Assembly: GCF_900496995.4 (NCBI RefSeq)
Contig: NW_024470325.1
Span: 1,167,164-1,231,163, forward strand
DNA: 64,000 nt
Source of the DNA: Aquila chrysaetos chrysaetos
Lineage: Eukaryota > Chordata > Aves > Accipitriformes > Accipitridae
Direction: 5' to 3'
This document shows positions 35,401 to 45,060 of this stretch, one piece after another. The notes beneath the pieces were generated by a model. That model was not told the origin of the DNA. It searched no databases and worked only from the letters and a program-made list of their open reading frames with translations. Position numbers and translations under genes: made by a program. The first letter of the stretch is position 1, and every line of letters starts with the position of its first letter.

Positions 35401-37753
35401 TGCCGTGGGGACCGCAGGGTGCCGTGGGACGGGCACTGTGGGTGCGGTGGGTCGGGCGCCGTGGGTCGGGCGCCGTGGGGTGCTGTGGGTCGCTGTGGGT
35501 CGGTGTGGGTGCCGTGGGTCGGTGTGGGTCTTGCCGTGGGTCGCCGTGGGTCGCCGTGGGTCGCCCCAGGCCTGGCGGGGGTGCCGGGTGCGTCTGTTCA
35601 CGGTGGCGTTGCTGGAGGACAACAGCGTGCGGCTGCGGCGGCTGCTGGAGGCCGTCGCCCGCCGGAGGGGGCTGCCCGCCCAGACCCACGTCGTCGAGCT
35701 GGTGAGACCTGGGTACCCCCCCCCCCAAAAAAAAACGCTTGGGTGTCGTGTCCTGTCCCCCCCCCCAAAAAAACCACAAACCGCTTGCATCTTTTCCCGC
35801 AGCACGACAGCGACGTCTCGGCGTACACCTACGAGCGGACGCTGATGATGGAGCAGCGCTCCCAGATGCTGCGGCAGATGCGGCAGGCGCAGGTAACGCC
35901 GCGGGGACGCCGCGCCGGGGGGGAGAGGTTGGGGGCCCCCGGGGTCGCCGCGTGCCCCCAGCCGACGCGGGGTGACGCGCTGCGGCAAAGGGGGGGGGGG
36001 ATGTCGTGGGGCGTGACGTCACGCAGCGTCGTGGGGCGTGACGTCACGCAGCGTCGCGTGACGTCACGCGCCCCCCCAGCCCCCGCCCCGGGGCACGGTG
36101 ACGCGCGGCGACGCGCCGCAGCAGGCGGTGATGTCGTGAGGTGTGACATCACGTGTGACTGCCAGTGATGTCACAGGGAGGCCCCACCCCGTCGCAGGCC
36201 CCCAGTGCCGGGGAGGAGGAGGAGGAGGAAGAGGAGAGAGGTGCCCCCCGCCGGGGCCCCAGCCCGTGAGTGCCACTGGGGGGACTGGGATGTACTTGGG
36301 GCGGGCATTGGGAGGCGCTGGGGAGGGAGCTATGGATCATACTGGGAGTCATGGAGACGGCACTGGACTATACTGGTTTGAGGCTGTGGGCCACGCTGCA
36401 AGTCATGGGGAGGGTCTGCGCCATACCAGGACTCGCTGGGAGGCACTGGTGTATACGGGGAGGGAGCAAGGGATTTGCGGATATACTGGGAGGCGGCGGG
36501 GGGGGGGGCGGGGGGAGGCAGGGAGGGATGCTGGGGAGGGCGGTGTGGGCACTGGTGGGCACCGGCCCGTACTGGTGCGCACTGGTGGTGACTGGTGGTC
36601 GCTGGGAGGGGGAACGTGCGGCGCATGCACGCGGCGGAGCGGCTGAACGAGGCGGTGGGACGGTGCTCGGGGGGGGCCCGGCTGGTGCTGCTGGACCTGC
36701 CCCCCCCGCCGCCCCCCCGGCCCCCCCGGCCCCTCGACAACTGTATCCTGCGGGGAGGGGGAATGGGGAAAAACACGGGAAAGAAGAGAAAAGGGGGGGG
36801 GGGAACTGGGAGGAATGGGGGGAAATGGGGAAGGAATGGGGTAGGCAGGGAAACTGGGGCGAAACGGGGAAAACCAGGGAAAAAACGGGGGAGAAATGGG
36901 GGGGGGGAATGGGGAAAAACAGGGTAAACGGGGGAAAAAATGGGAAAGAGAGAGGGGAAATGGAAAATGGGGAAAAATGGGGAGAATGGGGTGGAGCGAG
37001 GAAATGCGGAAAGCGGGGAGAAACAGCGAATGGCGGAACAGGGAGACGTGGTGAAAATGGGGGAAAGCCAGGAAAAATGGGAAAAACAGAAACGGGGGGA
37101 GGGGGGGGGGAGCGGGGCACAAGCGGGGGAAATGGGCAAACTGGGGTAAAATTGGGTGGAAAATAGTGGAATGGGGAGAAAAGGGGAGAAAAAAAGGGGG
37201 GGGGGGAAGAGAAAGATGGGGTAAAGTGGGGCACAAACCAGGGCAAAAATGAGGCAAAATGGGCAAAACGCAGAGTCTGGGGTTCTGTGAAAACAGCAAA
37301 ACCAGGGAAACTGGGGGCAAAACCGGGACGGAAGTGGGAGAAATGCGACAAAACTGGGCAAAAATGGTGTAAACCACTGAAAATAGGCCCAAAATGGGGA
37401 AACTGTGGGGAAGACTGGGGCAAAATGGGGGGAACTGGGGCGGGGGGGGGGCAGTTGGAGGGGACTTATGGGTCGATTGGGGGAAATTGGGGGCAGTTCT
37501 GGGGTGGCTGGGAGATGGGGGGGCAGTTGGGGGGGAGTTGGGGGGCAGTTGTGGGGCACATGGGGCAGTTGTGGGGCGGAATTGGGGGGGAATTGGGGGG
37601 CAGTTGTGGGGCAGTGGGGGGGGGCACTTGTGGGTCAGCCGTGGGTCAGGCCCTTGACGTGGGTCAGACCTGGAGTTCCTGGAGGTGCTGACGGAGGGGC
37701 TGGGGCCGGTGCTGCTGGTGCGGGGGGGCGACGGGGACCCCCCCGGCCCCTGA
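26494..37753 (+). CDS. Divergent K-Cl cotransporter (SLC12A4-7 family)
   Basis: Electroneutral K+/Cl- cotransporter homologue of the plasma membrane. Exons read: 26494-26752, 26843-26938, 27635-27824, 28247-28301, 28400-28531, 28925-29153, 29233-29363, 29527-29649, 30074 to about 30180, 30433-30495, 31197-31371, 31481-31584, 31688-31786, 31920-32039, 32129-32233, 32336-32504, 34060-34255, 34606-34760, 35570-35701, 35803-35892, 36198-36265, 36609-36742 and 37668-37753; about 1,000 residues. Markers: [34 protein letters not shown] (helix 1); [143 protein letters not shown]. Phases agree from 30433 to the stop. One-base slips are inferred at C/G runs 26587-26596, 28446-28454, 29040-29048 and 29135-29143. 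The joins 26938/27635 and 30180/30433 are unresolved. The paralogue cannot be assigned. Confidence 0.87.
26990..27610. repeat. GATGAGGAAGGGGTCAGGGG minisatellite in a KCC intron
   Basis: Tandem units of about 30-45 bases (gggatgaggaaggggtcagg, ggaggggaccccagcatctg) fill the intron between exons 26843-26938 and 27635-27824. It ends in a run of about 20 C at the acceptor. Confidence 0.88.
27825..28246. repeat. GGGGTCACGG repeat in a KCC intron
   Basis: Irregular tandem units around ggggtcacgggtggggtcgg, occupying the intron between the helix-1 exon (27635-27824) and exon 28247-28301. Confidence 0.75.
29650..30073. repeat. GGGAGGGGACCCGGG repeat in a KCC intron
   Basis: Tandem G-rich units (gggaggggacccgggtgttc, ggaggggaccctggcatcc) in the intron after exon 29527-29649. 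The word family is shared with 10,200-10,600 and 26,990-27,600. Confidence 0.75.
30500..31190. repeat. GTCCCCAGTGGTGTCCC repeat in a KCC intron
   Basis: Tandem, irregular units of about 25-35 bases (cagcgtcccagtggtgtccc, tggtatccctaggg) fill the intron between exons 30433-30495 and 31197-31371. Confidence 0.85.
32510..33955. repeat. GGTCCCTATGGAGCTGG minisatellite in a KCC intron
   Basis: About 1.4 kb of units near 20 bases combining into higher-order blocks of about 60-120 bases (gggtcagggtccctatggag, ctgggttgttatg, ctggttttctgtgggtg). It lies in the intron between exons 32336-32504 and 34060-34255. Three overlapping open frames of 200-254 codons run through it and look like Gly-Tyr-rich proteins, but they have no splice or homology support. 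Confidence 0.93.
34761..35569. repeat. GGTGCTGGGGGGGC repeats in a KCC intron
   Basis: Two blocks: loose units to about 35,160, then about four 60-base copies at 35,190-35,380 (gggtgccggggggcaggggt and flanks), then a gtgggtcgccgtgggtcggg decanucleotide-like block to the acceptor at 35,569. Confidence 0.88.
36014..36066. promoter_or_regulatory. Three palindromic CREs (TGACGTCA) in a KCC intron
   Basis: Perfect TGACGTCA at 36014-36021, 36039-36046 and 36059-36066. The first two lie in a duplicated gtggggcgtgacgtcacgca module. Further gtgacgcg and gtgacatca words follow to about 36,170. Confidence 0.5.
36743..37667. repeat. GGGGAAAATGGGG-type low-complexity KCC intron
   Basis: Purine-rich, degenerate tandem sequence (ggggaaactggggcaaaa, then gggggcagttgtggggca) forming the last intron, between exons 36609-36742 and 37668-37753. 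The antisense strand is open for more than 400 codons, a composition effect. Confidence 0.75.
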
Positions 37754-38500
37754 GCGCACCAGTACGGCCCAGTACCGCCCGGCACCGGCCCAGTACGGGC
37801 CCAGCGCTCCCAGTACGATGCCAGCCTGAGCCGCAGCTCTTCAAGCACGATCCCAGTACGGGTCCCAACGCTCCCAGTACGATGCCGGTCTGGGTCATAG
37901 CTGTCTGAGTATGATCCCGGTATGGGACCAAACGCTCCCAGTATAGCACCTGTGCTTCCAGTACAATGCCAGTCTGGGTCACAGCTCTCCAAACACGATC
38001 CCAGTATGGGCCCAGTGCTCCCAGTATGATGCCAGCCTGAGCCACAGCTCTTCCAGCACGATCCTAGTGTGGGCTGCCACACTCCCAGTATGGGCCCAGT
38101 GCTTCCAATATAGCACCAGTGCTCTCCAGTACGATCCCAGCCTGAGCCGCATCTGAGTCAGATCCCAGTATGGACCCCAGCGCTCCCGGTATAGCACCAG
38201 TGCTCCCAATATGATGCCAGCCTGAGCTACAGTTAAAGTAAGATCCCAGTATGAGCCCCAATGTTCCCATTAGGAGCTCCAGTGTTTCCAGTAGGGGCCC
38301 AGTGCTCTCACTAGAATGCCAGCCTGGGCTGCAGCTGCCCGAGTACAATCCCAGTATGGGCCCAGTGCTCCCAGTATAGGCCCCAAGGCTCCCAGCGCAC
38401 CTCCAGTGCAATCACAGTGGTCCCAGTATGGGTCCCAGCGTTCCCAGTAGGGCCCTGGTGCTCCCAGTACACGTCACCAATAAACAGTTTCCGCTCCACT
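37754..38500 (+). repeat. KCC 3' UTR built of CCCAGTATGGGCCC repeats
   Basis: From the stop codon to the poly(A) signal the sequence is an irregular repeat of about 40-60 bases (gctcccagtatgatgccagc, ctgagccacagctct, gatcccagtatgggccc). It is the same CCCAGTA word family as the TGM1 5' flank. Confidence 0.75.
38479..38484 (+). terminator. KCC polyadenylation signal AATAAA
   Basis: AATAAA about 730 bases past the KCC stop codon, in caccAATAAAcagt. It is the first canonical signal downstream. Confidence 0.7.
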
Positions 38501-39807
38501 CTGCCCTGGTGCCTCCTTGGACTGAGTCCCAAAACCCCCGGGATTCCCCCCAAAATGCTGTCACCAGCCCGCCAGACCCTTTATCGATTGGGGGGGGGGG
38601 GGGGCACTGCTGCGGGTCACGGGATCGGGCCCCCTCCCTGGTGAGGTCGGTGGGGGGACACACACACACACCCCCCCCCCGGCGTCTGGGCATTCTTGGG
38701 GGTGCTGAGGAATGTTTGGGGGGGGGGGCAGCAGCCCCCCAGGAACAGCGGCCCCTGCGGCACCCCACGGCTCCAGCACCCCCAGCGCTGCGGGGGGACG
38801 GGGACGGATGAGGGGGGGACACAAGGTGTCACCGTCACCAGTGCGCCAAACAGCCGGCACCGCGGGGGGGTGGGACACGGCGGGGGGGGTGACCAGCATG
38901 GGGGACGACTGTCGGGTGACGTGGCGGGGGGACACGACACTGTCATCGGGTCGGACTTGGGGGACGACTGACGCGGGGCTGACCGTTGCAGGGGACCGTC
39001 GGGGCCGACTGTCGGGGGACGCGCGTGGGCTGGCGGCCACGGAGCAGCACCCCCGGCAGGGGAGCACCCCAGGTACGCGGGGCGGCCGTGGGGGGACGGG
39101 GGACACCCCAAATCCCCTCCGAACCCCCTTCCTTGCCCCCCCCCCCGCAAGCTTCACCGTCCCCGAGCTCCAGCAACCACTTGAAGTATGACCCCCAAAC
39201 CACACGCCGCTGCTGCCATCGGGGAGGGGGGGGGTGTCACCAGAGTAGGGACACCCCGATGGGCCGGTGGCCCGTGGACAACTCGCCCCCCCCCCCCCCC
39301 ACCGTGAGAAGAGGCCAGGGGAGGGAGTTTGCTGCGACGTCAAACCCCACGGCGGTTTGCGCCGTGGACGCGGCGGCGGAGATGCCTCGAAGGTGCCGCA
39401 ACCCGCGCTTCCACCCGTGGCAGGACGCGTGCCGCCGTGTCCCCGCCGGAGCCGGCCTCGGTGGCCCCGGGTCGCCTCTCCTGGCCTGGGCGACCACCAC
39501 GATGGGTGAAGCCGGAGCCACGGGGCCGGCCGAGACGGCGGTAGATGTTTGATGGACGGTTTACGGACGCTGGAAAGACAATTTTTGCAGCTGAAGGGAC
39601 CGACAGCTGCGTAGCTGTCGCAGGACGGGCAGGAGGCGGTGGCTGGTGGTGCGGCACCGAGCAGGACCCCGCTGCGGTGGGCTGCGGTGGTCCCGGCTTT
39701 GGCTGGGCTGGCCCTCACAGCCGGTGCGTGCGTGGGGTCGGTGACCGCAGCAGGTCTGCAGAAGGTCTCCAGGTCTCCCCCTGCCTCTGTCTCCCTCTCC
39801 GCCTGCC
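38501..39807. other. GC-rich intergenic stretch, nothing recognised
   Basis: G/C-rich sequence with poly-G runs (about 38,590-38,605; 38,718-38,730) and a short (AC)n tract near 38,660. A minus-strand frame of 432 codons spans it, but no domain, splice-bounded exon or family was recognised. It is best read as the GC-rich end of the gene cluster. Confidence 0.4.
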
Positions 39808-40640
39808 CAGAGGGAAGAAGAAGAGGAAAGGTTTGATGTAGAAGCTGGCCCTTCAACAAAGAAATTGGAGGAAGGAGTGAGAGAACTTAGACAGGAAGCG
39901 GAAACTACCTGGTCCCTGACGTCCTCAGAACTTCAAGACGTGTGGAAAGACTACAGCTACCAGCCAGGTGAGAGGATTGCTGCCTGGCCGCTCCGATGCT
40001 GGGATAACAGGGCCAACAGTCAGCAACTGGAAGGCAAGGAAGCCCAACAGTTGGGATCCCTCACTAGAAACCAGGGAATTGGAAGAGGAATTGGAAAAGA
40101 GGCAGCAATTTGCAGTCTCTGGAGCCAGCTCCTCTCAAGCGTGAGGGCAAGATATCCACTCAAGGAAGATCTGTGAACTCCTCAGGAAACTGGACTACCG
40201 CAGATGAAGGCATCCAGTACTTGAGAGAGTTAGCAGTGCTGGAAGTCATCTACAGTGATCTAGATGATGAGGAGGTCTCCAAAGATCCAGAGGACGTCCT
40301 GTGCGCACGGACCACGTGGAGAAAGGTGATTCAAGGTGCTCTGGTGTCATATTCTAACAGCTTGGCAGCAATGTATTGCCCAGATACGGAAATACCAACT
40401 GTGGAGAAAGCGTCATCTTGGCTCCAAAACTTTGAAGAAAATCTCTGCGTCTCCTCATCCCTACAGGACAGTGCCTTGGCTGTTAGGGAAGCTTCAAGAA
40501 ATCAGTCCTCTCCCGCCCTGGTCAGAGGGAAAGGGAGCCCAAGGCGTACGCCGCATGGTGCGCTCTGGTTCTTTCCCGCGTGACCAAGGGGAGGATGTGA
40601 GGAAGTGGGATGGCGAACCCACCTTTAAGCTGGAAGCCCC
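39808..40640 (+). mobile_element. Endogenous retroviral gag-like remnant (broken)
   Basis: Two adjoining frames carry features of the capsid part of gag found in many bird endogenous retroviruses. The first, to about 40,174, contains PGERIAAWPLRCWDN and QLGSLTRNQGIG and ends at a stop. The second, in another frame from about 40,170, contains DEGIQYLRELAVLEVIYSDL and WRKVIQGA. The frame change near 40,170 and later stops make it non-coding. No pol or env was seen. It abuts an oppositely oriented LTR at 40,691. Confidence 0.65.
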
Positions 40641-40690
40641 CCTGTATGTGAACTGAGAGGGAAGACAGCTGTTAAGAAGGGGTTACCTGA

Positions 40691-41270
40691 TGTTGTGGTT
40701 TAACGCCAGCCAGCAACTAAGCACCACGCAGCCGCTTGCTCACTCACTCCCCCCCCCACCCAGTGGGATGGGGGAGAAAATTGGGAAAAGAAGTAAAACT
40801 CGTGGGTTGAGATAAGAATGGTTTAATAGAACAGAAAAGAAGAAACTAATAATGATAACACTAATAAAATGACAACAGCAATAATAAAAGGATTAGAATG
40901 TACAAATGATGCGCAGTGCAATTGCTTACCACCTGCCAGTCGACACCCAGCTAGTCCCCGAGCGGCGATCCCCTGCCCCCACTCCCCCCAGTTCTTATAC
41001 TGGATGTGGCGTCCCATGGTACGGAATACCCCGTTGGCCAGTTTGGGTCAGCTGCCCTGGCTCTGTCCTGTGCCAACTTCTTGTGCCCCTCCAGCTTTCT
41101 TGCTGGCTGGGCATGAGAAGCTGAAAAATCCTTGACTTTAGACTAAACACTACTTAGCAACAACTGAAAACGTCAGTGTTATCAACATTCTTCACATACT
41201 GAACTCAAAACATAGTGCCGCACCAGCTACTAGGAAGACAGTTAACTCTACCCCAGCTGAAACCAGGACA
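40691..41270 (-). mobile_element. Solo LTR (ERV family common in birds)
   Basis: A 580-base element in minus orientation, with termini TGTCCTGGTTTCAGC and CCACAACA (TG...CA). It contains the stretch reading ggtttaatagaacagaaaag on the plus strand, an A-rich octamer-like region, and a TATAAGAACTGG (minus) promoter-like box near 40,995. I see no clear target-site duplication. The sequence resembles an abundant avian LTR known to me by pattern only. Confidence 0.75.
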
Positions 41271-42190
41271 ATGTGGCATGTTCCTCTGATTCGTCCATTC
41301 TCCACCTTGCACAGCAACACATTTAAAATACTGAAGTGTGCTCTTTTTATTGCTGTTAATGTTCAAAAATCTTGCTTTGGTCTGGTCAGCAAGGTATGTA
41401 GAAAACATCACTGTTGCATTTTGAGAATAAAATAGGTCCCCATCCTTCCCCCTACCGTCCAAATTGTGCGGGATCCAGACCTTTTCCCACTACCCCCCTA
41501 TTTGTAGCCTGGCTTTGTTTGTTTTGCTGCCTCATAGCAAGAATATAGCAAACAACTGAGATGTGTGCCGTGTGCTCCAGGCCAAAGACAGTTTTAAATG
41601 GTGCCAGTTCATTTTATGCAGCCTGGTACATTTTGGGAGGACCACTGGGATGATGTATCAGAAGTTACTGAAAGTGAGGTGATGCTGGTAGTGGTTTATT
41701 TTCAGTGTCTGGTTTGGGAAAGAATATACTCAAATATTCTAAGATACAGATCTATTAGAGAAAAAGGAGTGCAAGGTAAGGAGCATCATGTTGCATTTAT
41801 AGCTAAACACCTGTTTTCATTTCATTCAAACTAGAAAGTAAACAAAGATTGTACCTGCAAAAGAATTGGAATAGCTGTCTGTCTTTCCCAGAGTGAGCAT
41901 ACAAGCACTGGGGAGCAGTATGCAGGATCAGAACTTCAGCCTGCTCTGGGTGATAAACCCTCAGGAGAGGAAAGAGAAACCCCACTCTTTTAAATACAGC
42001 TCTTCTTGTCTTAATAGTTCCTTGTTAGATTGTGTTGGCGGTCAGACTCTAAGCACATGACTAAACTGTTAAAAAAAATCAAGATATTTAAGGATTACTT
42101 ATTGTGTTAAATCCTCTTACACGCAGTGCACTCTATTGCCCTTGTGAATAGTATAATGTCATGACTGGCAATTTTCCTTTTCTTTTCTAG
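41271..42190. other. Unassigned AT-rich sequence upstream of the BBX-like exon
   Basis: Single-copy-looking sequence of ordinary composition. It is possibly BBX intron carried with the duplicated exons, since it ends in a good polypyrimidine tract and acceptor (ttttctag) at 42,190. No HMG-box N-terminal exon was found in it. Confidence 0.35.
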
Positions 42191-42826
42191 TACAAGGACA
42201 CATTTATGAAGGCAAATCGAGGGTACAAGTGGTGCCCCACGACAAACCGACCTGTAAACACCCAGACCTCCATCGTTACGAACAGGAAAAAGCTATGGGC
42301 CTTTGCTTCAGACTCTGCAAAAGATGTACCAAGCCCGAAGAAAGTGACAAAAAGTGACAAAATGCCACAGCGTAACATTGGGATGGCAGGTGAAATTTCC
42401 ATCCACGCTCCTCAAACAGAGCAGCCTCTTTTTGTTGGAGGATGCAGTGTTGGAATCAAACAGCAAGACCGGTTTCCTTTACTGCACGTGGTACTGTAGT
42501 GCAAATACCTTTCATGTCCCAAATAAAGTTGCCAAGGTTCTAGTTAAACCTCTGCATAAGAACCTAAAGTTTTCCTTGGGCTTGGTTTTACTCTTTTAAC
42601 AGATCTGACACAAATGGGAGGCCTGAGTATGCTGCTTTTTGCAGGGGAACATGCCCTGACTGCACAAGAGATAAGGAACTCTCTTCTCTCCCTTACAGCG
42701 AGACCTCAGTTTCAAGAGAGCTCTGAGGAGGAGTATTTGACCAGTGGGAAATGCAATTTAAGGTACATACCTCAGGTGGGACTGAAGAGTGAGCCCTGTG
42801 ATAGGAGTCTTGTATCCCAGCCATGA
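42191..42826 (+). pseudogene. BBX: Partial, intron-containing copy of BBX (HMG-box factor)
   Basis: Two exon-like segments match BBX, an HMG-box transcription factor. Segment 42191-42389 encodes the end of the HMG box and its flank (YKDTFMKANRGYKWCPTTN, KKLWAFASDSAKDVPSPKK, MPQRNIGMA). Segment 42603 onward encodes DLTQMGGLSMLLFAGEHAL and stays open to a stop at 42824-42826, with fading similarity after about 42,660. They are joined by a 213-base intron with G|GTGAAA and a ttttaacag acceptor, and the phase matches (GMA-D). Frames are intact, so it is not a processed copy. Upstream and downstream BBX exons are not in the window; the fragment ends near LTR sequence at 43,075. ANPGYKW reads ANRGYKW here. 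It is probably a non-functional segmental duplicate; a functional paralogue cannot be excluded. Confidence 0.7.
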
Positions 42827-43074
42827 ATGTAGAGGTTGGGCCCAGTTTTTGTATCAGTTCAGTATTACCTCTGCTGAGTGAGTGTGTGATCAGAGCAGGC
42901 AAGTGTGCCCCCTGAGAGGACGTTGTCACAGGTGGAAGGCTTGAAATGCAGTGACTGTGTTCACACACAGGTGGTTTGCAAACTCTTTTGGGCAAGGATT
43001 TCATCTGCTTGTGTAATGCCTCGCACAACTGTGGCCTTGGCACCAACAGCAAAATAAATACCTGATAATTTGCT

Positions 43075-43175
43075 CCTAATATGCACACCACGTCAAGTCA
43101 GTTACACAATTTATACGCAAGTTATACATACATATTCATAAAATAATTAGCATAGTCATGAAACCATGCAAGTGC
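43075..43175 (-). mobile_element. Truncated LTR fragment, same family as 45,650-46,083
   Basis: The reverse complement shares about 100 bases with 45,920-46,010, including catgactatgctaattatt and ctgacttgacgtggtgtgc. Similarity stops at both sides, so it is a fragment. Confidence 0.7.
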
Positions 43176-45060
43176 TAACAAGTAATCAAAGTGTTGCAGG
43201 ACATTCCCATTCACTAGGTCTTTCTGCCTAAAAAGAAATTTGTAGTTCAGATGCCATCACAAACATTTCGTTTTTATGAAGGACTCTAGTAAATAAGTGT
43301 TCCTGCATATCTCTAGCAGTGCAGGGACCTCTGGTCTTTCTTTACACTGATGTTTATTTATGACGTGTTTTTTGGGCCAGCTTTGAAAATCGTTCAAAAG
43401 TTGCCTTGTAGGTTGGGTAAAATAGGCAGTCGCTGCCGTAAACCTCTAGCCCGCAAAGAAGAGATGTGGAAGCGAGGAGGGTTTCCTTTTTCTGTTGCTG
43501 TTGTTACTGGGAGGAAAGGCAATAATTGACTCTCTCTCTGTGATACCCCCAAATGCCAAATGTGTAGTGCACTTGAGATGGATTGCTCCTGTACTGCCAA
43601 GACTGAGCCAAGGTTCCTCAATGCTTTGCACACTGGTGTGAGCAGTGGAAGTCTTTGTGCAGCTGGGCTTCCTGTGCTGCAGCATGAAAACCAAGAAACA
43701 TGAGGATAAGGCTGGCAGAGAAGTGAAAAGAAAGTGATTATTTTGTGCTAAAAGGAGAATGTCTTGTACTCTTCAAAGTTGGAATCTCTCCGCTTGGAAT
43801 TTAAAAACTGTGTTTACTATGCTGTTATGGTTAAATGAGGGGGAAGGTGTATTGTAGTCACAGATACTCAGTTCCGTTAAGAAGGGTCTTTGCCTTCTGA
43901 GTTGAGCTTTCTTGGTTTTACATGAAAAGTGCCTCAAGCAGTACGATTTCAGATGCCAGTGAAGGAATAAAATCTACGTGTGGATTTAGAGGCGAATCAA
44001 AAAGGATGTCATGTATATGAACTTTTTAAATCAGGATTTTCTTTTTTTTTTTTTTGAGCAAAAAGCCCACTTCCCATGCACCTACATAAAGACCGTTTTC
44101 TCTGGTAGAATCGTGCAGTATGGCCTTGTGATGTAATATTTACTTGTATATGTATAAGCTGTACTACGCTGTGCTCTTTTGGGCTTGTAGTATTCTTTTG
44201 AAACCTGGCCCTCCACATCAAAGAGGCAAGCTGTGTAATCTGCTTCCCCCGAAAGTGTGGAGCAAAAGAACTGTCATCAATACAGTCTGAACAAAGCTAG
44301 TGGAGGGATTTGTTGGCTGTTGTTAGAATCATGATGGGCCAGAAATTAGTCCCCGCTTACTAGTGAGTTACTATATTTTAATTGTCCTACACTATCTGGG
44401 AAGCAGGTAAGTGTCAGGGCACTTTCCCAGGGAATAAAGCTGCCCCTCTCCGATTCTTTCCGAGGGTCCCCTTTGTAAAATGCTGCATCCTCCAGAACAA
44501 TCCAGGTGCTTGGTATTCCCAAAGGGACCCAAATGGATGAAGTTCAATCCGCGTGCCAGCAGGAGTTATGTCTCCAGCTGTGCTTCTGTGCATGGAGAAA
44601 CTTCCTCAGTTTCTTTGCTTGGCAGACCTGCTGCGTCTTCCATTCTCCTCATCTCCCTTTTGATTCAGTGTTTCAATGGTGATTAGGTACGGAGTAAATC
44701 TTTCTCAGGCTTGTGTTTCCCCAAATGCGGTAGAGATCCTAAAGCTCTTTAGGCTTGGGTAAGTGAACAGCACTTGTGGCTTCCCATCCTCGGGCCTGTG
44801 GACAGAGGAGACGTAGGATGTTCACCATTGCGTGCCTACGGGACAACCTATGGTCGGATTTCCGTGCTTCCACTTGAGAGCAGTTTGGTGCTCCAGCCAG
44901 TGTTCGGGAGGTTAGCAGAACATGCCAGGAGGTGGTATGGCAGGCTCAGTAAGAAAAGCTCAGGCATTAACTGCAGGATCGGTAAGCTGCTTTCCTCTTC
45001 AGTGGAGGTTTTCTAGTTCCGTGTCCTTACAGCAGCAGCTCATGGCCTGCCTGTAGGTCC
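43176..45060. other. Gene-poor sequence, nothing recognised
   Basis: Ordinary composition, stop-rich in all frames, with one T-run at 44,040-44,055. Possibly intronic or decayed repeat sequence. No exon, RNA gene or clear repeat was recognised. Confidence 0.35.

Noticed and set aside
26494-37753. Assigning the KCC gene as SLC12A6 because it is next to NOP10
   Set aside because: The protein is too divergent and lacks the diagnostic C-terminal segments; adjacency alone is not enough. Left as SLC12A4-7 family.
36403-38082. 559-codon minus-strand open frame, Pro/Phe/Ser-rich
   Set aside because: Antisense to KCC exons, the last intron and the 3' UTR. Its composition follows the purine-rich repeat, and no motif or splice structure was found.
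38561-39859. 432-codon minus-strand frame after the KCC gene
   Set aside because: Low-complexity Pro/Gly/Arg composition, no recognisable domain, no poly(A) or splice support. GC-rich stop depletion explains it.
42191-42826. BBX copy as a processed (retrotransposed) pseudogene
   Set aside because: An intron with proper splice sites and matching phase is retained, so it did not come from spliced mRNA.
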